Below, piece by piece: positions 1 through 8,303 of a stretch of DNA of 64,000 nucleotides. Made by a program: the position numbers and the translations under genes. Position 1 is the stretch's first letter; each line of letters begins with the position of its first letter. The stretch lies in the NCBI GenBank assembly GCA_030632885.1, contig DAOVTW010000011.1:7975-71974 (forward strand), in the 5' to 3' direction. The DNA comes from JAIOSM01 sp023143455. GTDB taxonomy: Bacteria; Desulfobacterota; Desulfobacteria; Desulfobacterales; Desulfobacteraceae. The notes beneath the pieces are model-generated. The model was given only the letters and a program-made list of their open reading frames with translations. It had not been told where the DNA came from and did not search any database.

Positions 1-152
1 GATTTCATAATTTGTTTTGATATCAGAGATATGCCATAAGGTCAATAATTGAATTATTTTATTGCCTTAAAGAATAGAATGGTTATACTCTAAGTTTCAT
101 ATTTAATTAAATGTAACAATTGTAAAGCATTACAATAAAGGTGTTTTGATAA

Positions 153-1337
153 ATGAAAAATCTTGAACAAGAAAATAACAACTACACAGAGATTGTTTTA
201 TCTGAGGGAAAAATAGTTAAACTTATTGGCACCGCCCATGTTTCAAAGGAGAGTGCTGATTATGTAAAAAAAGTTATCCTTGAAGAAAAGGTTGATACTG
301 TTTGCGTTGAGCTGTGCAGCACAAGGCTTGAGTCCATACAAAATAATGATAAATGGCGCAACATGGATATTATTAAGATTATTCGGGACAAAAAGGCACT
401 TTTGCTATTTATAAACCTGATACTTGCTTCATTCCAAAAAAGAATAGCTAAAAAATTTGACATCCAGCCAGGCCAGGAAATGATAAATGCTGTTAATGCG
501 GCAAAAGAAATAGATGCTGTTATAATTCCTGCTGACCGTGACATTCAAATCACATTATCCAGAATCTGGAGAGGCATGGGATTTTTTAAAAAATTAAAAC
601 TTTTATTCCAACTTTTATTATCTCTTGGATCATCTACTGATATTACAGAAGAAGAAATAGAAGAAATGAAGCAGGAAGATATTTTAAAAAGTATCCTGAT
701 AGATGTGAAAAAGTCTCATCCTGAAATAGAAAGGATTCTCATTGATGAAAGAGATATGTATCTTGCTGAAAAAATAAAAAATGCTCCGGGGGAAAAAATT
801 ATTGCTGTTGTAGGCGCAGGACATGTTCCTGGTATAAAAAAATATATTGCTGATAATACCGGAAAAAGCATTGAAGAGTTAAATATTCTTCCATCGGCAG
901 GAAATGCTGGAAAAATTTTGAAATGGTTGATTCCGGCAGCTGTTTTTGGAATTTTTATAATAGGATTTTTAATGGGCGGTAAAAATGCAGGGGCCGACAT
1001 GATATGGTTCTGGATTGCTGCCAATGGAATTTTTGCAGGGTTAGGTGCAATCTTTGCTCTTGCTCATCCATATACCATCATTGCTGCTATTCTTGCAGCA
1101 CCCCTTACATCGCTCAACCCAATGATCGCAGCAGGCTGGGTTTCAGGACTTGTGGAAGCCTTTGCCAGAAAACCAAAAGTAAAAGACTTTGAAGCAATCT
1201 CTGAAGACATTCTTACAATAAAAGGATTTTGGAGAAACAGTGTAATCAGAATATTATTAGTTGTTGTGTTTACAAATATTGGAAGCACAATAGGCACAAT
1301 GGCAGCTTTACCTTTGATGCTCAAGGTGCTTCATTAA
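153..1337 (+). CDS. TraB/PrgY-family membrane protein
   Basis: This 394-residue protein belongs to the TraB/PrgY family, relatives of GumN and the Enterococcus pheromone-shutdown protein PrgY, thought to be membrane-bound metalloproteases. The first conserved motif, GTAHVS, lies at about residues 26-31, followed by an acidic VCVELC segment near 50. The second His motif, VGAGHVPG, is at about 220-227. The last 140 residues hold about four hydrophobic segments, the usual TraB arrangement of a soluble domain followed by membrane helices. The length is normal and the ATG start fits the N-terminal position of the first motif. It appears monocistronic. The substrate is unknown; the family assignment is secure and the function is not. 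Confidence 0.88.
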   Translation: MKNLEQENNNYTEIVLSEGKIVKLIGTAHVSKESADYVKKVILEEKVDTVCVELCSTRLESIQNNDKWRNMDIIKIIRDKKALLLFINLILASFQKRIAKKFDIQPGQEMINAVNAAKEIDAVIIPADRDIQITLSRIWRGMGFFKKLKLLFQLLLSLGSSTDITEEEIEEMKQEDILKSILIDVKKSHPEIERILIDERDMYLAEKIKNAPGEKIIAVVGAGHVPGIKKYIADNTGKSIEELNILPSAGNAGKILKWLIPAAVFGIFIIGFLMGGKNAGADMIWFWIAANGIFAGLGAIFALAHPYTIIAAILAAPLTSLNPMIAAGWVSGLVEAFARKPKVKDFEAISEDILTIKGFWRNSVIRILLVVVFTNIGSTIGTMAALPLMLKVLH

Positions 1338-1612
1338 TAAAATCCATTGGTAACTTTAATTAAATAAAAAAAATTAAATCGGCAACCAATTTTTTTTATT
1401 TGCTTTTTTTAAAAATCACTTGACATTAATAAAATATTTGTTAATGCTGTCTATTATAGAGTGTTTAATAAATAATATTAAATTTTCAAAGCCTTAAGTA
1501 ATAAAAAGTTGATGAACGATAACTTAATAGGAAGCAAATTACAAATTTAATCAATTGTTTGTATCTATACAATAATATGGAGGGAATTCATTTTCTTGGA
1601 ACCAGATACAAC
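1338..1612. other. AT-rich intergenic stretch
   Basis: This gap between the TraB gene and the next promoter is very AT-rich. An imperfect ATTGGT/ACCAAT pairing followed by a T-run near 1345-1397 may be a weak terminator for the TraB gene. I see no gene, repeat or RNA in it. Confidence 0.4.
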
Positions 1613-1641
1613 TTGACATGATTGGCGATCTTTGGTATTTT
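1613..1641 (+). promoter_or_regulatory. sigma-70 type promoter for the 62-aa gene
   Basis: A perfect -35 hexamer TTGACA (1613-1618) is followed after 17 bases by TATTTT (1636-1641). The predicted start is near 1648, leaving a leader of about 55 bases before the strong AAGGAGG site of the small gene. Confidence 0.55.
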
Positions 1642-1703
1642 GCTTTTTTAAATTTTTTGTTTATTATATTAAGCAAAATCTACTTACAACAAGGAGGTAA
1701 GAG

Positions 1704-1892
1704 ATGAAGGCTCAAAGCAAAAAAAACTTGATTCAAAGCAAGTTTAGTTTTGGGGTCCGTAGAGCACGAAAACCTTTTCCAAAAGAAGCTACAGTGTTAT
1801 TGCGTGAAAACATGAAGCAGCTTAAGGAAAGCGTCAGGCGTGGTGACGCTTACAAAAAGACTTCTTCAAAAATGTTTGGAGGAAAAGAATAA
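1704..1892 (+). CDS. small basic hypothetical protein (62 aa)
   Basis: I do not recognise this 62-residue protein. It is rich in Lys and Arg (about a third of residues), has no Cys, signal peptide or membrane segment, and carries short basic clusters such as GVRRARKP, so nucleic-acid or ribosome binding is possible but unproven. The gene is very likely real: a canonical AAGGAGG site lies about 7 bases before the ATG, a sigma-70 promoter sits 60 bases upstream and a strong terminator follows 40 bases after the stop. That framing suggests an independently and strongly expressed small protein. Confidence 0.6.
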   Translation: MKAQSKKNLIQSKFSFGVRRARKPFPKEATVLLRENMKQLKESVRRGDAYKKTSSKMFGGKE

Positions 1893-1931
1893 TTTCTAAC
1901 AACTGTCGTTTAAATATTGAATTAATTCAGT

Positions 1932-1961
1932 AAAGAGAGGCCTTTGGCCTCTCTTTTTTTT
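1932..1961 (+). terminator. Rho-independent terminator
   Basis: An 11-bp perfect stem (1932-1942 with 1946-1956, arms AAAGAGAGGCC and complement) closes a 3-base loop, and its 3' arm runs into a stretch of eight T. It ends the 62-aa gene transcript. The ribosome-binding site of the next gene begins directly after the T-run, so that gene depends on read-through or an unseen promoter. Confidence 0.9.
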
Positions 1962-1972
1962 GGAGCAAACTA

Positions 1973-3694
1973 TTGGAAACAAAGTGGATCGAAAATGCAA
2001 CTACTGAGAGTTTTTTTAAACTCGCCTCTCAACTTGGAGCAAACCTACCATTTAAAAGAACCCTTTCTTTAATGAGACTGTTGAAATGTGAAAAAATTGC
2101 ATGGGAAACCTCTGAATGGGGTAAGGACTGTAATCCTTCATTGTGCGAGCAACGATATAAAAGTTGTCAAGATTATGTTAATAATATAGAGCACTATAAG
2201 CAACGTCTTAAAAAAAAACTCTGCCATAGGTTTTTATTCTTTAAGAATAATAAAGATAAGTTCTTAGGGTACTGTATTGTCCATGAAGATACTCTACAAA
2301 ATATCGATTCAGAGATAGAAACTTCACATTTTTACCTTACAGAATGTGTTTTAGGTAATCCAATTCCAAGGGAAATTAGGGGCTATGCTTATGGAAACTA
2401 TAAGGCAAAAATACCATTAGAAAACAAACAATATGAAATCAATGGCAACTATTTCTCTCAACAAAATAAGTATACAAACTGTTGTGCTCAGGCTGCAATT
2501 AAAATGGTTTTACGAGGTTATTTTCATAATATTACATGTGAACAAATTAATAAGTCTTCAAATATTAAGCATGAAAAAGGACAAGGGAATTTAGGGTTCA
2601 ACCCAGGGCAAATTTGCGACTCCATAAAAAATTATTCAAAACAAAACTCAAACTGTGAATTACAGCCTTCTATGTTGCATTCTGACTCTGCAAACCCAAG
2701 TCAATTTCTAAAGTCAGTTTATCATGCAATTGAATCTAAAATTCCAGTTATTTTACTTATGATACTGCCAAGAGAAATTTCAAGCGAAAAAACTAAAGGT
2801 CATGCTGTTTCCTTAGTAGGACATAGTTTCAAGATGAACAACTGGGGAGCATATGGTGGTGGATATTTTTCTGAGACCGCTGTCGGTTACCTATCTAGTT
2901 TTTTATGGTGTGATAGTTTTATCATTCAAGATGATAATTTTGGACCGTTCTATCATCTGTCTTCAGAGTTTCTAACTAAATATGCAGACCTTTATCGTTC
3001 CAAAATATCATTTTCAGACTGCGCCATGGTTCGATCTCCTTTAAATGAAGGAGAGTCCTCCAAGCAAGTTCCTTTGTCAGCAATATTTATACACACTAAA
3101 GAGCATGATTATATACACCAGTGTAGTCTTGTTGAGATGTTTGCTGCAACTATAATAAATCTTTATATTAATGGGCTAGATTTGAATAATGAGATTCCTG
3201 ACGATGAAGATTTTAACTTATATTTTTATAATTTCTTTTCTGGTATGGAGAAAAATGGCCTTTCAGGCAAAACGAATGGTCATCAGACTGCATTAATCTT
3301 AAGATCACTTTTGGTGGGTAAGAACGAATATCTACAAAGCCAAGTTGGAGAATTATTAAAAAAAAATGAAATGTATGAGGCTATTGATTTTATATTGCCT
3401 GAATATTTTTGGTTGGTTGAAATTAGTATTCCAGAACTTTTTTGGATTAATCAACATAAAATTGGAGAAATAGCGATTGATCCAAAACTTTTTGATGAAT
3501 CATACAAAAAGACTGCTTCACCAGAAGAGAGCATAATATTCATACGCCTTCCAACTTTATTGTCTGTTTATGAAGATAAAGATACAAGCGGTAATTATAA
3601 TTATATAGACAAGCATTATCAATCCTTTGAATATCCTCATCAACACTTATTAAAAAAAAAACAAGGTTTTTTGAGATTAGCTTGTCCTGAGTGA
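1973..3694 (+). CDS. C39-like papain-fold cysteine protease protein, unknown role
   Basis: The protein has 573 residues from a TTG start, supported by GGAG seven bases upstream. A C39-like cysteine-protease domain spans about residues 155-335: an NYFSQQ segment leads into Cys170-Cys171 followed by AQAA, a GHAVSLVGH segment places the candidate catalytic His at 277, and IIQDDNFGP puts an acidic residue near 320. This Cys-His-Asp order is that of bacteriocin-leader peptidases and related papain-fold enzymes. The first 150 residues contain six Cys and match nothing I know; the C-terminal 230 residues are also unassigned. There is no signal peptide or membrane segment, so it should act in the cytoplasm. 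It is followed after 39 bases by a 114-aa gene, probably cotranscribed. Confidence 0.65.
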   Translation: METKWIENATTESFFKLASQLGANLPFKRTLSLMRLLKCEKIAWETSEWGKDCNPSLCEQRYKSCQDYVNNIEHYKQRLKKKLCHRFLFFKNNKDKFLGYCIVHEDTLQNIDSEIETSHFYLTECVLGNPIPREIRGYAYGNYKAKIPLENKQYEINGNYFSQQNKYTNCCAQAAIKMVLRGYFHNITCEQINKSSNIKHEKGQGNLGFNPGQICDSIKNYSKQNSNCELQPSMLHSDSANPSQFLKSVYHAIESKIPVILLMILPREISSEKTKGHAVSLVGHSFKMNNWGAYGGGYFSETAVGYLSSFLWCDSFIIQDDNFGPFYHLSSEFLTKYADLYRSKISFSDCAMVRSPLNEGESSKQVPLSAIFIHTKEHDYIHQCSLVEMFAATIINLYINGLDLNNEIPDDEDFNLYFYNFFSGMEKNGLSGKTNGHQTALILRSLLVGKNEYLQSQVGELLKKNEMYEAIDFILPEYFWLVEISIPELFWINQHKIGEIAIDPKLFDESYKKTASPEESIIFIRLPTLLSVYEDKDTSGNYNYIDKHYQSFEYPHQHLLKKKQGFLRLACPE

Positions 3695-3733
3695 CCACTA
3701 TCCAAATTTTTAATTTTTTAATGGAGAAAAATT

Positions 3734-4078
3734 ATGACTGAATTTGACCTTAAAACACTTCAGAATGATGTTAAAAAAAAGTTGTTTGAAACGTTGACAC
3801 TAGTGGAAGACCCCTTCTTTCAAAAGGGTCTCAACTATGAAAAATTTAAAGAAAAGGCACAAAAGCTATTAGACAAAGATATAATAAAAAATGTGGTTTG
3901 CGCCAAATCCTTCCAGAGTCTTTATCAATTAAGTGATCATTTATCAGAGGCAATTTGCGATCTCAACATCCCGGGTTTTACACCTTTAGGAGAACCATAT
4001 GCAGACATAGTGCAAATTATTATTTATATGGTTCTAATTCTTAGTAAAAAAATAGGACTTAGTAATTATTGCAAATAA
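3734..4078 (+). CDS. hypothetical protein (114 aa), partner of C39-like gene
   Basis: This is a soluble, mostly helical-looking protein with a hydrophobic stretch (IIIYMVLIL) near its C-terminus. I do not recognise the family. An ATG preceded by a GGAG site fixes the start, and the gene lies 39 bases after the C39-like protease gene on the same strand with no terminator between, so the two are probably one transcript. A substrate, immunity or adaptor role for the protease neighbour is a guess from position only. Confidence 0.5.
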   Translation: MTEFDLKTLQNDVKKKLFETLTLVEDPFFQKGLNYEKFKEKAQKLLDKDIIKNVVCAKSFQSLYQLSDHLSEAICDLNIPGFTPLGEPYADIVQIIIYMVLILSKKIGLSNYCK

Positions 4079-4410
4079 ACAGTAAAAATTACTATAATTT
4101 AATATGTATGATAAACAATCCCTGCCTAAAAACTGAGACATCTTTAGAAAAACAGATGCTTATAGTGGGGCGTTTTTGTTGTTCTATTTGAGCTTATTAT
4201 AAATAATTTTATTGCAAGCCATTTATATCAATAAGATAAGGCAGAATTATGTATTACTACTATCCACATATTTGTTATAATACTTTTAATTGTAGAGTTA
4301 TTGCTTCTGAGTGCTGTTTGAATTTTTATTTGCTTTACCTTTTATTCATCCCAATTTAATATCAATAGATTTTTTTATCACCCTCAATATTTTTTTGAAG
4401 GGAGTTTAAA
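4079..4410. other. AT-rich intergenic region with candidate extended -10 promoter
   Basis: No gene is seen in these 332 bases. An extended -10 element (TG at 4273-4274, then TATAAT at 4276-4281) lies about 130 bases before the next ATG and could start transcription of the PEBP-like gene. An AAGGGAG ribosome-binding site ends the region. Confidence 0.35.
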
Positions 4411-4824
4411 ATGTATAAATTTAAATGGTTAGCACCCTTTGTATGTTTAGTCATTTTTGGGTTTCTTTTTGGATGCGTTTCTGCAAAAGTATCTCCCAAT
4501 GCGGTTGACCTCAAAGTTAGTTTTAAATGGACTAAAGCAAGTAAATGTTCCAATAAATCTCCGAAAATCTATGTTTCCAACATTTCAAAAGGTACAAAAT
4601 CATTAAAAGTTAAGCTTAACGACTTTGATGCTCCTAATTGGAACCATGGTGGTGGAACTGTTCCATATAAGGGGTCAGGTGTTATTAAGGCTGGAGCATT
4701 AAAAAATGGTTATAATGGCCCTTGCCCTCCAAGCGGAAGGCACAGTTATCAATTCACAGTGCATGCTATTGATAAAGAAGGAATCATTATCGGAATTGGA
4801 AAAGCTTTAAAAAAATTTCCTTAA
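4411..4824 (+). CDS. PEBP-like (YbhB/YbcL type) lipoprotein
   Basis: The 137-residue product starts with a hydrophobic signal ending in LFGC, a lipobox that predicts lipid attachment at Cys22. The remainder matches the phosphatidylethanolamine-binding protein family: a shortened first conserved region around DFDAPNWNH and a clear second one, YNGPCPPSGRHSYQFT. The PEBP core is usually 150-180 residues, so this version is short, and the stretch between the two conserved regions is compressed. Members bind anionic ligands; the bacterial role is unclear. The stop codon overlaps the stop of polA, which converges from the other strand. Confidence 0.7.
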   Translation: MYKFKWLAPFVCLVIFGFLFGCVSAKVSPNAVDLKVSFKWTKASKCSNKSPKIYVSNISKGTKSLKVKLNDFDAPNWNHGGGTVPYKGSGVIKAGALKNGYNGPCPPSGRHSYQFTVHAIDKEGIIIGIGKALKKFP

Positions 4825-7499
4825 TGTGCTTGGGCCCAGTTATTGCCTGATCCGATATTCACGACAAGAGGGACTTTTAAACTAAATAGATTTTCCATTA
4901 CGTGTTTTGCAAGTTTTGTAAGTGCTTCTTCTTCATTTGCCGGAACTTCAAAGATTATCTCATCATGCACAGACAACAATATTTTAGACTTAAGGTTGTT
5001 TGATGAAATAGCCTTGCTCATTTCTATCATAGCAAGTTTTATAAGATCTGCGGCACTTCCCTGAATAGGCATATTAATGGCAACTCTCTGGGCAAATTTC
5101 TTTACATTTATATTAGAAGAGTTGATTTCACTTACTTTGCGTTTTCTGCCTAAAAGAGTTTCTACTTCCAGATTCTTTTCTGCTTCTTTAATTGTAGAAT
5201 CTATAAATCTTTTTACACCTGCATATCTTGCAAAATAGTTATCAATGTAATTTTGTGCCATTTTCCTTGAGATATCAAGCTCTTTAGAGAGCCCATATGC
5301 ACTCATTCCATACACTATTCCAAAATTAATCGCTTTTGCCTGACTCCTGAGATCATTTGTTACAAATTCAGAGATAACATCAAAAACTTCCATAGCTGTT
5401 CTTGTATGAATGTCTTCATTGTTCTGAAAAGCTTTGATTAAAATTTCATCGTTGGCGCAATGTGCTAAAATACGAAGTTCTATCTGGGAATAATCTGCTG
5501 AAACAAAAGAAAATCCCTGCTTTGGAATAAAAGCCTCTCTGATTTTTTTTCCTTCTTCTGTTCTAATTGGTATGTTCTGAAGGTTCGGGTTGGAACTGCT
5601 AAGCCTTCCTGTAGCGGTTATTGTCTGATTAAAAGAAGTATGCACCCGATCTGTTTCAGGATTGGCTATTTTGCTTAATGCGTCAACATATGTTGTTTTA
5701 AGCTTCCCAAGAGTTCTATATCTTAAAACTTTTGCGGGGAGCTCATGTTTTTGAGATAGTGCCGTTAAGACCTCAACATCTGTTGAATATCCCTTAGTTT
5801 TTTTGGTTTTTTTAATAACAGGAAGATTTAATTTTTCAAAAAGAATTTCTCCAAGCTGTTGGGATGAATTTATGTTGAATATTTGACCTGATAAAGAATA
5901 TATTTCCTGCTCAAGAATATCAATTTCCTGTTTAAAAACCTTAGACAGTGTATTGAGCTGTTCTCTATCAATCTTTATACCCTCCATTTCCATTGCAGCA
6001 AGTACCGGAACAAGAGGTATTTCAATTTTGGTCATAAGATCATAAAGGTTAAAATCTTTAATATCCTGCAACAGCTTTTCATATGCCATAAACGTAATAT
6101 CTGCATCTTCTGATGCATAATTCACAGCTTCAGATATTGCAACCTCCTCAAACCCTATCTGATTTTTTCCTTTCCCGGTAATCTCCTCATAGGATATGGT
6201 TTTATGACCAAAAAGGGTCATTGCTATTTGATCAAGGCTGTGCCCCCTGGTCGAAGGATTTAAAAGATATGATCCTATCATTGTATCAAAAACAATGCCT
6301 TCGAGTTTGATTCCACATTTTGCCAGCACAATATAATCATATTTAATGTTCTGCCCGACCTTTTTAATCTCAGGATTTTGAAGAAGAGGTTTAAGTATTT
6401 GAAGTACTCTGTTTTTATCAGGTTGTTCAAATTCTCCAGAATCAATATGTCCCACAGGGATATAAACAGCCTGATCTTTTTTGTAGGAAAAAGAGAGTCC
6501 TACAAGTTCTGCCAGCATGGGGGTTTTAGAAGTAGTTTCTGTATCCAGGGCAAAAACGTCACATTTCTCAAGATCTTTTACATAATTCTCTATATCTTTA
6601 AGCTTTGTTAACAGCTTATATTCTTTTTTGGATAAATCCTGAGCACCTGCATATTCCATTGCAAGGGTTTTAAATTCATACTCTCTAAAAAGAGCAGATG
6701 CTTTTTCTTTATCCGGATTAACAATTTTAAAGGCATCTAACGATATTTCCTCTTCAACAAACCTGTCAATTGTGGCAAGATCTTTACTCAAAAGAGCATT
6801 TTCTTTGTTTTCCAATAAATTTTCATAAAGCTTTTTCTTCTTTTTTAGATCTTCAATATTTGTATATATATTTTCGATTGATTTATACTGTGCAATAAGA
6901 CTACTGGCTATTTTTAGTCCAATCCCGGGTACTCCGGGGATATTATCTGATTTGTCACCTGCAAGGCCTAACATGTCAATAAATTCTAAAGGAGATATAT
7001 CAAAATCTTTTTTAACCTGGGCAATATCTATTTCTTTATCTTTCATAGGATCCCAAAGCAGGCAATCCTCTGTTATTAGCTGAATAAAATCCTTATCTCC
7101 TGTCACCATTACAACTTTAAAACCTTGTTCCTGGGCAAGCCTTGCATATGTACCAACAAGGTCATCAGCTTCAAAACCTTGTTTTTCAACAATTGTAATA
7201 TTTAAAGCATTTACTACCTTTTTTATATCAGGTATCTGGACAGCCATACTCTCTTCCATGGGTGGTCTGTTTGCTTTATATTCTTTATACATTTTATGTC
7301 TAAAAGTCGGTCCTTTTACATCAAAAAAAACAACAGCAAATTCAGGTTGTTTTTCCTTTAGGAGTTTTAAAAGAATCCTTGTAAAACCAAAAGTTGCATT
7401 GGTAGGATGTCCGGTTGAGGTAGATAAATTTTTAATTGCATGGAATGCGCGGTGGAGATATGCACTACCGTCTATTAAATATATTTCCTTTTTGTCCAC
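4821..7499 (-). CDS. polA: DNA polymerase I
   Basis: This 892-residue protein is a complete three-domain DNA polymerase I. An N-terminal 5'-3' exonuclease (LIDGSAYLHRAFHA, and GDKSDNIPGVPGIG for the helix-hairpin-helix) is followed by a 3'-5' exonuclease domain with the ExoI motif ALDTETTS and ExoIII-type YASEDAD, so proofreading is probably intact. The polymerase domain carries motif A SADYSQIELRILAH, the O-helix RSQAKAINFGIVYG and motif C LSVHDEIIFEV. It fills gaps and removes RNA primers during replication and repair. It stands alone on the minus strand, convergent with the PEBP gene. Length is normal. Confidence 0.98.
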   Translation of the reverse strand: MDKKEIYLIDGSAYLHRAFHAIKNLSTSTGHPTNATFGFTRILLKLLKEKQPEFAVVFFDVKGPTFRHKMYKEYKANRPPMEESMAVQIPDIKKVVNALNITIVEKQGFEADDLVGTYARLAQEQGFKVVMVTGDKDFIQLITEDCLLWDPMKDKEIDIAQVKKDFDISPLEFIDMLGLAGDKSDNIPGVPGIGLKIASSLIAQYKSIENIYTNIEDLKKKKKLYENLLENKENALLSKDLATIDRFVEEEISLDAFKIVNPDKEKASALFREYEFKTLAMEYAGAQDLSKKEYKLLTKLKDIENYVKDLEKCDVFALDTETTSKTPMLAELVGLSFSYKKDQAVYIPVGHIDSGEFEQPDKNRVLQILKPLLQNPEIKKVGQNIKYDYIVLAKCGIKLEGIVFDTMIGSYLLNPSTRGHSLDQIAMTLFGHKTISYEEITGKGKNQIGFEEVAISEAVNYASEDADITFMAYEKLLQDIKDFNLYDLMTKIEIPLVPVLAAMEMEGIKIDREQLNTLSKVFKQEIDILEQEIYSLSGQIFNINSSQQLGEILFEKLNLPVIKKTKKTKGYSTDVEVLTALSQKHELPAKVLRYRTLGKLKTTYVDALSKIANPETDRVHTSFNQTITATGRLSSSNPNLQNIPIRTEEGKKIREAFIPKQGFSFVSADYSQIELRILAHCANDEILIKAFQNNEDIHTRTAMEVFDVISEFVTNDLRSQAKAINFGIVYGMSAYGLSKELDISRKMAQNYIDNYFARYAGVKRFIDSTIKEAEKNLEVETLLGRKRKVSEINSSNINVKKFAQRVAINMPIQGSAADLIKLAMIEMSKAISSNNLKSKILLSVHDEIIFEVPANEEEALTKLAKHVMENLFSLKVPLVVNIGSGNNWAQAH

Positions 7500-7638
7500 T
7501 TTTTATTTGCTCCCTATTGAATAACAATGATTTATAATTTTCAAATAAATACTACCCCAAGAGAACAACAAAATCAAACCTCAACTTTTCTTGTTAAAAC
7601 AAAGTCAGTGACCTCCGGCAAAGCCGGAGGCTTGTATT

Positions 7639-7656
7639 GTGAACCGCTCAAAGCGG
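7639..7656. repeat. 15-bp inverted repeat copy and small hairpin inside IS200 end
   Basis: Bases 7639-7653 are the exact reverse complement of 8137-8151 in the tnpA leader, placing 15-bp inverted repeats on both sides of the transposase gene. Bases 7644-7656 also form a local CCGCT/AGCGG hairpin. The pair may help fold the single-stranded element or let the 3' end of the mRNA pair with the leader. Confidence 0.6.
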
Positions 7657-7685
7657 ACATAAAACCATGAGCCACCTAAAGGTGG

Positions 7686-8114
7686 TCAAAACAATTTCAA
7701 CTGGTCTACCTTCCTATCGGTCTCTTCTTGTTTCTTGATATATTTTTTTACCGTTTCTTCATCTCGCACAACTGTTGGTACAAAATATCCACGAGCCCAA
7801 AAATTTTGACCCGTAAAATTGTTCCGTCGTCCTGTATACGTCCTAGCAATATGTATTGCGCTTTTCCCTTTTATATGCCCAACAACCTGAGATATTAAAT
7901 ATTTCGGAGGGATTGATATCAACAGATGAACATGATCTCCCATAAGGTGCCCTTCTATTATATTTGATTCTTTTTGCAATGCCAGTTCTCTCAAAACTCC
8001 ACCGAGGTATCTTCTTAGATTACCATATATTAGCTTCTTCCGGTATTTCGGAATCCAAATTAGATGGTACTTGCAATCCCATGTCGTATGGTTTAACTTA
8101 TTATAATTGTTCAT
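7686..8114 (-). CDS. tnpA: IS200-family transposase (Y1 HUH)
   Basis: The 142-residue protein is a full-length single-strand transposase of the Y1 HUH class. The His-hydrophobic-His motif is in GDHVHLLISIPPKY, the early YHLIWIPKYR segment is typical of the family, and the nucleophile Tyr is in the EETVKKYIKKQ helix. It cuts and rejoins single-stranded ends at the hairpins flanking the gene. The ATG is preceded by GGAGACTTTCG, whose ribosome-binding site is complementary to an upstream segment. No damage is visible, so the element may still be active. Confidence 0.93.
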   Translation of the reverse strand: MNNYNKLNHTTWDCKYHLIWIPKYRKKLIYGNLRRYLGGVLRELALQKESNIIEGHLMGDHVHLLISIPPKYLISQVVGHIKGKSAIHIARTYTGRRNNFTGQNFWARGYFVPTVVRDEETVKKYIKKQEETDRKVDQLKLF

Positions 8115-8168
8115 CGAAAGTCTCCTTTTCTGTGATCTTTGAGCGGTTCACATTATTGGAGACTTTCG
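8115..8168 (-). promoter_or_regulatory. ribosome-binding-site-sequestering stem upstream of tnpA
   Basis: On the minus strand the 11 bases just before the tnpA ATG (8115-8125, including the GGAG site) are perfectly complementary to 8158-8168 upstream. In the mRNA they would form a hairpin hiding the ribosome-binding site. A comparable structure limits translation of Salmonella IS200 transposase. The loop contains a 15-base segment (8137-8151) that is also complementary to 7639-7653 beyond the end of the gene. Confidence 0.65.
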
Positions 8169-8263
8169 TATACTCCTGGAATTGTCAAACTCTGGGAGTC
8201 TCCCCGGCAAAGCCAGGGGCTTACTCAAGATAGTTAAAAGCACAAATAAGCCTGTTCTAATAG

Positions 8264-8303
8264 ATGCGGTAAGGAAAATAATCTCCCTTACCGCATTTTT
8301 TTT
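8264..8303 (+). terminator. Rho-independent terminator with no visible upstream gene
   Basis: An 11-bp perfect stem (8264-8274 with 8286-8296) around an 11-base loop is followed by eight T (8296-8303), so it works on the plus strand. The nearest plus-strand gene upstream ends at 4824, beyond polA and the IS element. It may be left over from a gene displaced by the insertion, or stop stray transcription entering the DUF134 promoter. Confidence 0.75.

Larger units (their letters stand above)
7605..8232 (-). mobile_element. IS200-type insertion sequence
   Basis: A single tnpA gene lies between two terminal hairpins and there is no tnpB, which defines the IS200 group of the IS200/IS605 family. 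The hairpins are at 7612-7630 (8-bp perfect stem, AAA loop) and 8202-8219 (same GGC-AAA-GCC tip with one bulged A). Both arms share the CGGCAAAGCC core, as expected for subterminal structures recognised by the transposase on single-stranded DNA. Exact ends cannot be fixed without an empty-site comparison; the limits given are approximate. Confidence 0.75.

Noticed and set aside
1..152. Possible gene end at the left edge
   Set aside because: The stretch is AT-rich with no convincing frame, motif or terminator.
1420..1457. TTGACA with a TATTAT as a promoter near 1420
   Set aside because: The spacing is about 26 bases, too long; the promoter at 1613-1641 is much better.
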